64,000 bases of DNA from Aptenodytes patagonicus (Eukaryota > Chordata > Aves > Sphenisciformes > Spheniscidae). The stretch's first letter is position 1. The number at the start of each line of letters is the position of its first letter. A program made the position numbers and the translations under genes. Location of the stretch: contig NC_134949.1 of NCBI RefSeq assembly GCF_965638725.1, forward strand, positions 50,930,151-50,994,150, in the 5' to 3' direction. Positions 36,707 to 49,400 of this stretch are shown piece by piece. A model generated the notes under the pieces. The model saw only the letters and a program-made list of their open reading frames with translations. It was not told where the DNA came from and searched no databases.

Positions 36707-38332
36707 GTAAAGTGATGGTTTGGTTGTTGTTGTCTTCAGCCTTCCTGCCTTATGACAGGATTTTAACAGCAGACTAGGAAAGTTCATTGGAAGCAAAACT
36801 CTGTAGATAGCATTTCACACAGATTTTTTGCACTGCAGAGGGTATCATAGATATGAAGTTACCCTTCTGAGCGTATGTTCCCCTGCACATGTGAAAGTGC
36901 AATTTAGAACAGGCAAGAGGAGGAAGCCAAAAGGAAACAACTGGCTGCATTTTTGCAGGCAGAAAATATGTACTGCCAGCCTCTATCATTCAGATGTTTT
37001 GCACATAATCCCTTGACTTGGTGACCTCCACCTTAACAAAGTGAGACAGTTACAGAAAAAAAGAAACAAAAATCAAGCCACATCATTGTAAAATCTCTCT
37101 CAAGTGTTTTACTTTGATACGTGTCCTGCATATCAGCTTGGTTTAGATGTTGGGTTGGAACACAGTACGTAGGGTATTATGTGCTTTAGCAGATGACAGG
37201 GCTCACATTCGCTGAGTACAAAACAGCCCCCAGCCTCTACGCTATGCTACATCAGCAGTGACATACACAAACCTCAAAACTGGAGAAGCGTATGATGGCT
37301 TCCTTCTGCTTAAGGAAAGGGGTATATGAGACAAGCCAAAACAACGGGAGTAGAAATTCAGGAGCATGTCAGTGCTTTCATGTGTCTTGGGAGCCCGCGA
37401 TGAGAGAGCAGGGTGGGTTTTGCTGAGCCCTGGCAAGAAAGCCAGGCTGCTCTCCTCGCTCACGGGTATTTGCTGACCCACGTGCCCACAGGGAGGAAGC
37501 AACATCCTGGATAGAACAGCAAGCAACCCCTCTGCAATGGCAGTGTTTTAGCTCCTCTGACAGGTCTTGCTTAACCATAGGTAAAGCAAATGTAGAACTT
37601 GGTATCAAACCACTACCAGTAAGTGAGCATTTACTTCCCTCTAAGGCTGGAAAGAGCTATCAGTGATGTCTTTGTAAAGTTACAGCATTAGAGCAGGTTC
37701 TGTCTGCCAACACTGCATCTGCCTGAAGCAACAACTCCAGCCAGTGCAGCGGTGGGGCTCCCGGGCACAGGGTTCTGCTCTTTCTAACTTATCATTAGCA
37801 GACCAGTATGTCCTGTAAATACTTAAGATTGATCTTCAACATCACAGGCTTAGAATGAGAAACCTGAAGAAGTGGGCTTTTCTCACAGGCAGCCCAAAAC
37901 TGGGAGGACACCTCTTTGTAGCAGCCAAACTCTGCAGCTTTTAGGGCCTGGGAGTTTCGCATCACTTGCTCCCTGACAAGGATTTCATACACTCACGCCT
38001 AGGAAACAGTTCCCCAGTGAGAAGTAGCAGGTGACCCTAAAGCATAAGGTGGCCCTCAAACGTAACTGAGGTTTTCCTCATGAAATTAAAATGGCAGATA
38101 AAGAACACTGGTTGATCTGCTAACATGGCCACAGCATCTGAAACGGGAAGCAGCAATGCAGAAAGTGAATTTGGAGGAGCGACACAATTCCCCCTCTAGA
38201 GAGCCTTTACACTGCCCGTGCTCTTACTGTGCGAGAAGTTCATCTTTAATTAGTCCCTGTCTCATTACAGTCAGCTGATGATGCTGACTGGGGAACAAGC
38301 TGTGGCCTAAGGCAGGTCTTCCTTGTCTTCAG
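36707..38332 (+). other. PLEKHG7 intron 7
   Basis: 1.6 kb between GTAAAG and an acceptor ending TTGTCTTCAG. Nothing else is recognisable. Confidence 0.75.
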
Positions 38333-38510
38333 CAGTGGTGTGAACAAAACGAACAGTGCAAGAGGCTGCATCTGTCCGAGCTGCTGGTCGCTCCTTTGCA
38401 TCGACTGACACGCTATCCCCTCCTCCTTAACAACATCTGGAAGAGGAGCACTGGTGAAACAGAGAAAGACTTTATCTGGTCACTTAAAGAGAAGGTGGAA
38501 AAGTCCATAC
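38333..38510 (+). CDS. PLEKHG7: PLEKHG7 coding exon 8: DH domain conserved region 3
   Basis: This 178-nt exon enters in phase 0 and ends ATAC|GTAAGT in phase 1. It encodes residues 448 to the first base of 507. LLVAPLHRLTRYPLLL (464-479) is the most diagnostic DH motif, corresponding to the family pattern L-I-x-P-x-Q-R-I-x-K-Y-P-L-L-L that forms the Rho-contacting helix. His replaces the usual Gln in P-x-Q-R, and Arg replaces the common Lys before Tyr. The acceptor is a NAGNAG (CAGCAG at 38330-38335), so the first codon, Gln, may be included or skipped. Confidence 0.92.
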
Positions 38511-40470
38511 GTAAGTAGCTAAGGTTAAAAGTCAAGTGTGCAATTAACAATTAGCAAGTTATGTGGTCTTTTTGTGCATGTCCTTTGAGTATGAATGGGT
38601 CCAGTCTCCCTGCAGAGATGCAATTAGGATGTGCATGCCTTTCTACAATTCTGAGCCCTTCCTTATTCTGTATGAAATGATTGGTGCCACCCTTGTGCTG
38701 TCAAAGCCTCTCTGAGCAAGGTCACAGGACTCCCAAATCAGTGAGTCACTTGTATTTGCTCAGAACCGTCTGCAGTGACATGCAAACAATTAAGAGCAGA
38801 TCACAAATTGGAACAAATCAAGAAAGATCTCAAACAAAGACGTCTTTGAGTTGGATTTATGTCTAGGGAGGATTTGTTGGGGCTAATCCTTAATAGGATA
38901 AAATTGCACTCACAAGGGGAATATTATGGCAGTGACCTTTCACTAAGTGACAGGGTCCTACCATGTAAAGTAGCTGAAGAGCTATCTCAGCTACAGATTT
39001 TGTCTAGCTATTGTGGAAAAAGAAGGGGTTGGTCCAGGAATGTTTTTATTTTTTTCCCTGCATTTTTTTTTAAGTAAATAATTTATTAATTCTAAATAAT
39101 TTATTAATTCAGTCTTGTTCGGGAAGCTATAAATGCATCTCTAAGTGTCTTATGGTCATATAGTACATCAGCAGATAGGTTTATTCCCCAAAGGCCTCAT
39201 GCAGCCCCCGCTGAAATCAAAGACAAGACAGTGCATCAGCAAAACACTTATCCTGCCAGTCTTGGCAGGAGAGGTGCCAGGCAGCGCTCCGTCCTCACCA
39301 GCAGCACACCAGGGCCTTGAGCCACCCAGCATGGTGGCTCGCTCTCTGCTGCCATCCTTCTCCCCATCCTGGAGGCTGAAGGCTCAAACATCTCCTTGGG
39401 AGATGAGGCAGAGAGAGAGTTAATGTCTTCTAGAGATAAGTAAATATGGGGCTCCTCCTTCTTGGGTAAAAACTCCAATGACAGAATTACCACCTAAAAG
39501 AGAGACTCAGGTTCTTTCTCTTCTTGCCAAGTCTTATGAGGAGTCTAGCCTAATGGGACACAAGGAGCACACTTTTCAGCATGGAACAGGTCCCATAGGA
39601 AAATAAGATGGTTTTGTCACTAGTCTGGGGACTTCTGCTGGGAGGACAGCAGAAGGTATGGCCCCAAAAGACCATGGGATATCTGGGGAATATTACTGGC
39701 AAAGAAATAGGTCCTTCCAGAGTTTAGATACCTTTGGGTCAAGGAAACCAAAGATAGAGGGGTGACCCCTCTTTACTCACAGACACCTGACAAAGATCTG
39801 CCTTCATTTTTTGATCAGTGAATCAGTGACATAAGGAACAGTTGCAGTCCCAGCATTCCCCTTCTGTTGTATGAGTGTGTGTGTGTCTGAAACCGTTATT
39901 TGCAATATCACTCAACACAAAAACCTGGAATTTAAGTTGCAGGTCCATTAAAGTTTTCCTCATAATGGCCCTGAATCAGCAAAGACTTAGTCCCCATTTT
40001 TCACATTCTGAGGCACCCCCATCCCAGTTAAATACTTCAGTCACTTCTGGCACCACTTCCCCAAAAATTAATTCTCATTACTTTCAACAGTCTTTTGACC
40101 AGGCTGTATACAATGAAAATTATTTTTCTCTCACTACCCCAGACAGTTTAGAAAGGCAGGATTGTTTTTTAAAGAACTTTTTAATATTACAGTTTAATTG
40201 AGTTTTATATGATTCCCCCTGTTCCCCAGTCAGATTAGTAAATACAACCTTTTCATTTAGCAGTTAATTTAAGCATGTTTGAAGGCATGGTTTGAAATTC
40301 TGGCTCTGCTGACCTAAGAGGAGTTTAGGCATTTTTCACAATGAAGCCAGGATTTCACCTGGGGCTTCACATGTGGGGTGCTTTGGCTTCCACTGGAAGT
40401 ATTCAGCATCTTCTAGAAAAAGGACTGGTTTTGCCAGCCTTGGCAGTAACTGATGTTTCACATATTTCAG
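38511..40470 (+). other. PLEKHG7 intron 8
   Basis: 2.0 kb. It holds a perfect tandem duplication of an 18-bp AT-rich unit at 39075-39110 and otherwise no recognisable feature. Confidence 0.75.
39075..39110 (+). repeat. Perfect 2 x 18-bp tandem duplication
   Basis: The unit TAAATAATTTATTAATTC occurs twice head to tail without a mismatch (39075-39092 and 39093-39110), suggesting a recent replication-slippage event in the intron. Confidence 0.9.
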
Positions 40471-40586
40471 GGGATCTGGAAGGTAAAGTCAAGTGGTTGG
40501 ACAACTTTCAGAAGTTCAGGCAGCTGCAAGAGGTCATAATTTGGCCTCAGGTCTGGGATCGTGACAAGAGATTCTTTGTCCCAGAG
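40471..40586 (+). CDS. PLEKHG7: PLEKHG7 coding exon 9: DH-PH junction
   Basis: This 116-nt exon enters in phase 1, completing an Arg codon (C|GG), and ends CCAGAG|GTAAGC in phase 0. The acceptor is TATTTCAG. It encodes residues 507-545, including KVKWLDNFQKFRQLQEVIIW. It corresponds to the last DH helix and the linker into the PH domain. Confidence 0.88.
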
Positions 40587-41395
40587 GTAAGCGGTTCTTT
40601 AAAAGGCATTTTTCCTTGAGGAAGGTTTAGTTTCCTATCTATCTTTATAGCGTGGTCTAAGTTGGCTGATTGTCTGATTGTCTATATTTTAGTTACTGGG
40701 GATGGCTCTGCTCTGACAGGAGCAGCTGCAGCCTGAGCACTGCAAACACTGTAGCTGAACACGCAGGCTGTGCACAGTGCCTTGGATGGCAGCATGGGTT
40801 GCTCTCAGCTAGCATCCAAGAGAGTACGATCGTATGATCCAGGAGGACTCTCCAGTGTTTGCTTTTAGGGGGCAAAATGAAATGGGATAGATCTAAGTAT
40901 TACTACCTGTTTATGAGGATACGAAGTAGAAATTATTTGCCTCTCTCACTCCTCAAGCTGAGCCAAAGAAATTTCTATTTACATTTAAATAGCATTACAA
41001 AAAATTACACAGCATTCCTGGGAACACGCGCACCTTTCTGCTGCGGTTACTCCCTTACCCATACAGATAGACTTTAAGCAGCATTATGGTAACATTATCA
41101 AGTGGGTCTCACCTCAAGGATTATGTCTGTTCACGTGCAGGGCTGCAAAAACCATTAAACTCACTCCAGAAAAGAAAAACCCAACTTAACATTTCAAAAG
41201 TGTAAACACATTTAAGCAATAGCACTGCTGAAGAAACTCAGACATGCTCAGTCATTAGCTGTGTGATGTATTTAGCCTGAGGTAAAAGCACACGTGTGCT
41301 CAGTTTGTTTAACTGCTGATTGCCTCCTAGTTCATCATCAGATATGCAAGATTCCCCATTTTCTCTCTCTCTCTCTCTCTCTTTTTTGGGTCAAG
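40587..41395 (+). other. PLEKHG7 intron 9
   Basis: 0.8 kb. Its 3' end is a (CT)n microsatellite plus T-run that serves as the polypyrimidine tract of the next exon. Nothing else is recognisable. Confidence 0.75.
41362..41381 (+). repeat. (TC)10 microsatellite in a splice acceptor
   Basis: Ten TC units followed by TTTTTTGGGTCAAG form the pyrimidine tract 14-34 nt before the exon at 41396. Length change here could alter splicing strength of that exon. Confidence 0.88.
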
Positions 41396-41489
41396 TGTTT
41401 GAAGCAAAGCTTAAGAGAAAACAGCAGTGAAAACATTTTGTCTTCAGCGAACAGACTTCTCCTTCATGAAGGGAGGCTAACCATAGCAG
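41396..41489 (+). CDS. PLEKHG7: PLEKHG7 coding exon 10: start of the PH domain
   Basis: This 94-nt exon enters in phase 0 after an AAG acceptor and ends ATAGCAG|GTAAAA in phase 1. It encodes residues 546-576 plus one base. ANRLLLHEGRLTIA matches the first beta strand of RhoGEF-type PH domains (pattern R-x-L-x-x-E-G-x-L). The exon is well supported by frame on both sides. Confidence 0.87.
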
Positions 41490-44400
41490 GTAAAATCCCT
41501 AAATGTCCTGGTATCAGGCGTTAGCTTAACAGAATCATATTTTGTTATGGCAGGTCCAGAATGAACCTCTGCAACAGTATTTGGGCAGGTGCGGGAAAGA
41601 GTGAGGGAAAGGTGCAAGTGTACAGCTTGTCAGAGAGAGACCGAGAAACAGCCAAACTGCCAAAAGCATGAGTAATCTGCATGATTGTTTATTGTCACAT
41701 CTGGATATTCAGTCTGCCAGGTGCTGAAGAAATCAGTTTGACTGGCCAATGCCTGCCTCTCAAAGAGAGCGTTTTACTGTCAGGTTCAAGAACGTGGCAA
41801 TAGGAAAACGGGAAGTTTAGACTGTCCTATACAAGGTGCCCTACATGCCCGGGGGACCGATGTCAACATACCTCACCTCTCTGGCACCATATCTGCTATG
41901 TGTTTCATTGAAAATTACTGGAAAGTCCAGAGGTTTTTCCTATTTTTATTTCATACTTCATCTCCAAGACTGTTGTTTTGATGGATACCTTGGAACAAGA
42001 AGGTGTTATCCTGCCGGGTGGCTTCCCTTTTATGAACAGAGCACTCATACAATATGCCATTAACTCCACAGGTAGCACAGTGGTCCCACACAAGCATGTT
42101 GATTTCTACAACACTGCTCGCAGCTGTCTATCACCCTGGCAGAGTGGAGACTCACATCTCCAGACACACAGGCACCGCTTTGTAGCAGGGCACAGGTTGC
42201 TTGCTGGGGAGCTACTGCAGAACCTCTACCTGCACAAGAGAGGAGAATTTCCTCCTTGCATGAGCAGGAAGCAGAGCCTGGGCAGTTTGGAAAAGACAAT
42301 CATCTGAAAAGATGCTGGAAGCTGCGTGCCATGGTGGCTGCAGGGCTGTAGCAATGGTTTGACAGAAATGAGCACAGCCCATGTCTTACATTTCCTTCAC
42401 CACCTCCTCAGGAGCAGAGGCGAAGAGAATAAGCACGCAACACTTTCTGTCTCCCACCACCATTATTACTGTTATAAAGGGAGCAGCAAAAGGCACACAG
42501 TCCATTTTTCAGTGTTTTTGTTTTCCTTCCCATGTGAGGAGAATTATAGTAGCAGAGAAGAAGGCACAACATCAGGGACATGGAGAGCAGAAGAAAAGGT
42601 TGCTGCTGATGTTTAGGGGGGGTGGGCAGAGGAGAAAGCAAGCCACCGAGTCCTCTCCTGACAAAGCTTCCCTCTGCACTCATTGCTCTCTTGATGAGAC
42701 GTGAGCTCCCAATGCAGGAGGTAAGGGTGGCCATCGGGTGGCCACATTTCTTTCTGCAATATGTAATTAGAAAATGGAGAAGGAAGTGTAAGCATAACTC
42801 TTACCCATCAAGACAGCCGGCTGCCTGCAATCTGCAATATAAAAGTGCCTGGCATTTGGCCACTTGTCTGAATGAAATATCTTTCAAGACAAAAATGAAA
42901 TCACAAGTCAAATAAAATGCCTCACAACAGAAAGAAGCATATCCTGAAGTCACCACTCTGAACAGACTCACACAAATTTGGTGTTAAGGTGAACTGCGCT
43001 TGTTTGAATGAAACTGAGATCACTGAGACCACAGTTGCATGGGGTTTTTTTGTAATCCTGTAACTGAGAATAGGAGCAGCTGAGAGAAGTGGGTTTGTTC
43101 AGATGTAGGAAGAGAAGGCTCAGGGAAGACATTACTGTTGTCTTCAACTGCCTAATGGCTGGTTTAAGGCAGATGGAGCTGAAGCATCTTGGCGTTGCAC
43201 ACAGAAAGGATGAACATAACTGCAAGTTGCAGCATGGGGTATTCCCCCATTAGATAGTTGGAAAAACTTGTTAACAATGAGGGTGGTCAAATATTGGTAC
43301 AGGGGACCAGAGGGGTTGCAGAGTCTCCTTTCCCGGACATATTCGAAACTTGACTGAACAACCTGCTCTAGCTTGGCCTGCTTGGAGCAGTGGGTTGGAC
43401 CAGAGACCTCCAGAGGTTCCTTCCAGCTGATGCCATTCAATGACTCTGTGAACACAGTATAAATCAAACAGAAAAGTTTGTCCACAGCAGTAGACAAAGT
43501 TTACAACAAATAATTCTTTCCTGTGTAACACCCACAAAAGCCTATTGCTGTACAAGAGATGCTGTGGAGAACCCTCTACGAAGTTTTTGACTTCATAGAA
43601 ACTTACAGAAGGGTAGTTTTTATAAGATGTCTAATACACACTAACTTGCTTGTCTGTAGTCGTCTTGAATCTCCAGTGGCACGTAAGCAGGTCCTCATGG
43701 TAGTTTCTGTATTCTCCATGCAGCTGGCTGATCCATGACCTAGTTAGAATTTTAATTTTCAGTAGTTACTGAAGTCGCTTTGTGCAACATTAATGAGACA
43801 AGAAGTTTTCAAGCCAAACCTTTCAGAACCAAACACTCAAAAAAGTATTTTAGGATCCTGCAAGATTGCCTGGATAGCTCTGACCAACCCCATTTGCTGT
43901 GAAGAGTAGCTGGGCATTTCATGCCTACTTTTCACACCCAGAGATGCCCTATTGGTACAGAGTAGCCAGAGGACAGATTATAAAGGATAAAGCCTGCAGC
44001 AGAGAAAGGAGGCGATTCTGGAAGTGAAATAGGATGGCAAGTTGGGACCAAAAAGGGAAATTAAAGAAAGATTCATGGAAAGGGATAGGAGGAGCCATAA
44101 ACAAGGAAGAGATCAAAGGTCCAAACTCTGCAAATCCAATAGACAGTCCAGGTTTCCTGCAAGAAGTTGCTTAAAAAATTACTCTTGCTTTTGTTAAATT
44201 GCTCCCTATTATTTATTATAATACCACCTGAATCTTCCACATGGCTTGGAGATCAACCTGAAAGACTTTGAAACATTCTCACAGACATTTGTTGTTATAC
44301 TCCTCACATCCTCATGACCTCTAAGCTAGGAAGAAAAGATAAGCCAACACTATTTTGTGTAGTTTTTGAAAGGCTTTTGCAATGCTATCAATTAACATTT

Positions 44401-44864
44401 TGTCACTGCAAAAGCCTGTGAAGAGTGCAGCATACCAGTATTTAAAGGTACCAGGAAAAGGTGGCACTTCCCTATTCCTTTACCTCTGCCATTTTCAGAA
44501 GGTTCACTGTTTACCAGGTAAGATTTGCTAATTTATAGCATGCTGATTGTTGTATTTGTAGGTACTCCAGGTGATCCAGGTCACTTTTCCTGGCAGGCAA
44601 GTAGTTGTTTTTTCATAATGAGGTAGCTGCTACAAGGTACAAGTATTAGTAGCCAAAATCATCAAGAGACACACGATTTTTTAAGTGCTGCATTTGAGAG
44701 TGCAGACTAGGGGATGAGTAGTTGTTTACTATGTTGGAAACCATGCTTCTTTGTTAAAAGCATTTTGTAAGATGCAGTGACTCATAGATGTGCCTCATCT
44801 TAGAAGTAGCAATTCCTTAAAATAATCACACCACCAAACTGATTTTTTTTGTTTTCCTCCTCAG
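41490..44864 (+). other. PLEKHG7 intron 10
   Basis: 3.4 kb. It contains a decayed plus-oriented CR1 tail (43095-43450). Overlapping open frames at 41836-42904 on both strands show no recognisable protein features. Confidence 0.72.
43095..43450 (+). mobile_element. CR1 LINE 3' fragment, decayed
   Basis: The sequence follows the end of avian CR1: segments resembling 'agaaggctcagggaagac', 'gagggtggtcaaatattgg', 'caacctgctctagc' and the closing 'ggttggaccagagacctcc' with 'atgactctgtga'. It is in plus orientation, diverged, and stops in every frame. It encodes no usable protein. Confidence 0.8.
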
Positions 44865-44944
44865 AAAGCACAAGACTTCTTGACGTCTACCTCTTCCTAT
44901 TCGATGATTTCCTATTAATTACCAAAACTAAACGTAACAAAAAG
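44865..44944 (+). CDS. PLEKHG7: PLEKHG7 coding exon 11: PH domain strands
   Basis: This 80-nt exon enters in phase 1, completing a Glu codon (G|AA), after the strong acceptor TTTTCCTCCTCAG, and ends AAAAAG|GTAATA in phase 0. It encodes residues 577-603, including DVYLFLFDDFLLITKTK. The V-x-L-F-L-F-D-D-x-L-L-I pattern is a hallmark of PH domains in Dbl-family GEFs. Confidence 0.93.
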
Positions 44945-45429
44945 GTAATAATGGATAGAGATATACATGGTTGCGGTTGTTATGTTTTTTTACCTTGGTA
45001 AATATTTTTAATGTACTTTGGAAGATTGATCTAACAACAAAAATAAAAGATGACTAATCAGCATGAAGGACAGGTGATACTTCCTTATGCTAATAGCAAA
45101 CCATAACACTGATTCAAAACCCTGCTTCTAGGCTCAGTATGTTACAGGAACACTATGACAGACAGAATTTACATTACAAGACCTTAATATTTTCCTGGTG
45201 GTGTTCTGATGTGCTGGATTCCTAAAGCTTAGAAAAGTTTCGAGAATGTAATAAGTTTTCTAATGCTCCCCTCATGACTCAGTCCAGCAACCTGAGAAAT
45301 TTTTATCCCAGAGATATCAGAACTGTTGGAAAGTAGTAAAAAAAAAAAAAAAAAAAGGGAAGAAAACAGGGAAATACTAAAATAGATGGAAGGTTGGCTT
45401 TATTCTCAGTTCCAACACAGCTTGTTGTA

Positions 45430-45525
45430 TCTGTCCTCTCTTTGCCCTGATTTCCCTTGGTTTAAAATGGAGATATAATGACTCTTCTAAGAATATTTTT
45501 ATTGATGAAAGATGCTATAGAGAGA
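45430..45525 (+). mobile_element. Ancient MIR/L3-like relic
   Basis: Fragments such as 'tttcccttggtttaaaatgg' and 'attgatgaaagatgctata' resemble conserved ends of old amniote MIR or L3/CR1-type elements. The match is by eye only and the family is uncertain. Confidence 0.4.
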
Positions 45526-46020
45526 GTTCTATAGATGATAAATATCTGTATTTAGCCACCAAAAAAAAGGGACTGGATGACCTGAAATTCCTAAAGCTTC
45601 AGTGTAGGAGTGTATCTAGCTAATTAAGTTTATGAAGATGATTTAAATTAAGGCTAAGCGGACCTGTGCTAAATCTCAAGTAGTTTGTGTCTGATTTAAA
45701 GACTTCTTGGTTTCTTTTAAAGAAGCACCTGTTCTGCCTTTGTAGGAGATAGAGAAGGCACGCAGTGAGAGATGGTAGAACAGCAGCACCATCCCATAGC
45801 GGGGGGGGAATGAAGGGAGTAGGGATTCAAGAGGCCTGGTGCCCACAGGCAAGTCTCTTTGAGGGTTGCCCTACGTACGTGTGTTGATGAACCTTCTGTG
45901 AGGGGCTGCGACCCATCTGGAGCCCCAGCAATTGTGTGTTCCGCAAGTGTGCACGGGGAGACGGGGAAATGCACCTCCAAGGAATGGAGAAAAAGTCCTG
46001 CTATTAAAAGAAGGAGGGGC

Positions 46021-46039
46021 GGGGGGGGGGGGGGGGGGG
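46021..46039 (+). repeat. Poly-G tract, 19 bases
   Basis: An uninterrupted run of 19 G after GGAGGGGC, about 250 nt before the next PLEKHG7 exon on the sense strand. Confidence 0.9.
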
Positions 46040-46290
46040 AGACCTTTGAACACCTTTGACTGTTTTCTGCCTGTGGATTTGTATTGCATTTCTCTTGTGG
46101 TTTTTTAGTACAAAGTGTGACCTTGCAGGAGAACTCCAGGTACCAATGAGTTTTTCTGAGGTTCTTCAGGCAAATAAGCTGCCTGAGTACCTTTGATAAG
46201 AGAAAACACATAATTTAGGGCTGTTTAGTGCCTATACTTCATGAGCAGATGGCAGACAACCAGCTAACCAACTTCATTTTCTATTCCCAG

Positions 46291-46450
46291 AAATACGGGG
46301 GCTCAGACACTGGCTTAATCCCTGTCTGTCCTTCCCTCACTCCTGAGCTGCAGACCTTCATAAGAGAGGGTGGGTTTTGCACAGTCCTAGACCAGCCCAT
46401 CCCACTAGACAGATTGATACTGAAAAACGTTGACCCCGTCCACATTACAG
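46291..46450 (+). CDS. PLEKHG7: PLEKHG7 coding exon 12: PH domain insert and strand
   Basis: This 160-nt exon enters in phase 0 after TTTTCTATTCCCAG and ends CATTACAG|GTACGT in phase 1. It encodes residues 604-656 plus one base, including CTVLDQPIPLDRLILKNV. The D-Q-P-I-P-L-D-x-L segment is typical of the loop and strand before the last part of PLEKHG-type PH domains. Confidence 0.92.
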
Positions 46451-49400
46451 GTACGTGCCCACGTGCATTTGAACCTCTTCATAAACACCACCTCAATGCA
46501 TTGCGTACGCGGCAGTGTAAGGATAAGACGCTGTTTGCCCACAAACCACCCCCAGATGCCTGGAGGGCAAACGCTGGTGCCTCAGCACTGTTTGGCTTCA
46601 CAGCTCTGCTCTTACTGCGAGGCATGACCTGCTAACACAGACATCACACTCCGTGTCCCCCGCCTCTAACAGTGACTTTCACATACACACCAGCGACTGT
46701 CAGATATTATCCATTCACCCCAAAGGAGGTATCAAGACTCCAATGACTTCTTTCTCATGAACCAAGTATTTCCTTGCCGTAACCATCCTAATACGCTCTG
46801 TCAAACGCTGTGCCTCTTTCCCAAGTACATTTTCAATTCTGTAGTAGTTATGCAGCATATTTTCAGTTGTGCCACTCCCCAATACCCCAGCACACTGCTC
46901 TCCTGGGTGTCCCCACACGTGTGCAGCAGCAATTCTCGAGGGGGCTGGAGAGGAGATTTACCTCCTGCTGCTGCTCCTACTCACCTCCCTACCAGCTATT
47001 GAAGGATGGAAATTACCCACCATACGTCAATGCTTCCTCGCTCACAGACATCCAAACACATCGCCAGGGGAAATTGCCCCAATAACACCTGCTGCTGTGT
47101 CCTTGGGTGAGGAGGGGAGGAGGACTGACCTGCACAGAGTGTGACCAGCCTTACCCTGCCAATACAACGTCCCTGGAGTCACCAAATCAGAGCTTGGGTG
47201 AGAGAGCAGGCATGAAAAATCAGGCCTCCCCTTGGTCTGAGATGCTCACGCAGGCTCTCGCACACCTCAGTCTAACACTGCCCAGATCCCAGGAGCCTCC
47301 TTTACCAAGGAGAAATAAGAGAAATGCAAATCTCTGGGCTCCAGGGCCTGTCAGGCATCCTAATCCTAAAGACTGGAAGGAAAAGCTCAGGGAGCTAGAG
47401 TGCTCTGTAGGAAATCAGTAGATATGGAAAATAAACATAGAGCCTGTAAAGTAACTTTGAAATATATTCACCCAGAGTAATTAGCATTCAGCATCAATGC
47501 TGATAGGAAATAAAGGTAGGCAATAAAAGGCAAATGACTAAAGATGAGATAAGGGGATGAACACAGAGAAGAATAACCTTTTTTTTTAAACGTGCTCCAG
47601 GCACCGTCTGTCTGCCTAATGAGTCACCCTACCAACCTAGCAGAAATGAAGCAAATGCAGCCACCGCCTCTCGCCTGCAGGGTGGAGGGGAGGGCAGCCC
47701 CACATTCCTGCCTAAGCCCAGAATAGCTGCAAGGTCGACACCTTGAGGGTGCTGGAGAGGGCGGTGCAGCCACCCTCCGGTTTGCACATACGAGATTGGG
47801 CATAAAAGCCATTAATGGACATAGGAATAAGATTTTTGGATTTTTTTTCCAAGACAGCATTTCCTACATTCAGACATTTCCAACCAGGGTCCTTCTATCC
47901 CCATGATCCAGCTGCAACCAGCAGCACAGACAAAGTTACCTGCTGCATCCCAGCCCAGGCTCTGGCCACTGGTTATGGCCCTTCCCTGCACTCTGGACCT
48001 CATTGCCCGATTTCTCTCCCATATATTCCTGCCAGCTTCATTACAGCTGTAGTTATGGCAGTCTCCGTTACCTACCTGTAGTCTTGTAACACTTTGGAAG
48101 CCCCATCCTAATACAGGACCCCTTGGAGCAGGGTACGATAAAAATAGTGAGAAAAATTACTGCAGGGACCTTGCAGTTCAGATTTCCACTATTTTGTGTA
48201 AAATAACAAGCAAAACTTCCACTGCCAATGGAAAATGTCCCTTTGCAGGAAAAAAGAAAAAAAAAAAAAGAAAAGATTAAATATTGTCAGGACCTTGGGG
48301 AATGCTGCCAATTTATTTGCAGTCTCAGGGAGACTTTTACTACTGGTGGCAGTAAAAGATTAATTAGCATGTTCTCAGAAAGGGTCGCATGTGACTTGTA
48401 GTGATCCACCATGTTAATCAAAAATGAAACTCTTATTTTTGATCTAACAAGTACTTTTGCATCCATTAGCTTGCTAAGGGTTGATCTCACTTTGGAAAGA
48501 AACATACCTCAATACAAGGACTAGAAAAAAACATATATATTGCAATTTCATAGAAATACCCTTTCGGCAGCAGGCAGGAGGCTGATAATGATACAGGATA
48601 ATTCTAGCCCAAAGCCTGCTACGTATCAGTGAAGGGATAAGAGAGATAATGGTGTGCTCATAACACTGGGAAGCTACCCTAAAAGCAGAACTATCTGCAA
48701 ATGCCAGGACCTTATACAAGAGATGTAACTTTACATGTAAGTGTAATAGTAGGAACCCATCTCTGAAGATCGGAAGCAGCAACTTACTTTCTGATTAGGA
48801 AATGGCTTCCCTTTTAACATTCTGCTCTGGATTTAATTTTTGCAGTTACTTATTATTGCTCCACTATTAATGCTTTACACCAAGTTTGAAGGGGCCAGAC
48901 CCACTGGTATGTCACTATATCAAAGACTGGTAAACTTTACAGCCACAGAATTTCTTTTAAAAAACATTACTGAGAGCCTGATGCCAAGCATTTCCCAGAA
49001 AATACATTTTTAGAACTGTAAAGTTGTATTTCTCATTGACCACAGACAGACAGAAGGCATGAGTTCTGAAACATACCCCCTCGGCTGCTACAAATTGCTG
49101 CTGCTAACTGATTTGCTGCAGTAATTTAACCAGTCTGTGCTCCACTTTCCTTTTCTATAAAACTAGGATTATAGGACACTATCTTCCAGAAACATTTTGA
49201 GGTCTGACTGTAGAACACTTGGAAATGCTTGGACAAGAAGCATTACACAGCAGCAAGATACTCTACATAGTACAAGGCTTCACAGCAAACTACATGAACT
49301 AGATAAGTTTATCAAAAAGATATGTCAACTGTAGGAGACTCAGAAAAATGCTGCCTTGTCTTGGCAGCTCAAGATCTGCGCTCTCCTCGGGCTGCATGGG

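Larger units (their letters stand above)
44945..46290 (+). other. PLEKHG7 intron 11
   Basis: 1.3 kb with a 19-base A run (45338-45356), a MIR/L3-like fragment (45430-45525) and a 19-base G run (46021-46039). A 164-codon minus-strand open frame (45717-46211) is largely a product of the G run and looks spurious. Confidence 0.75.

Noticed and set aside
45717-46211. 164-codon minus open frame in intron 11
   Set aside because: It includes a poly-Pro run that is just the complement of the 19-G tract. There is no other protein-like signal.
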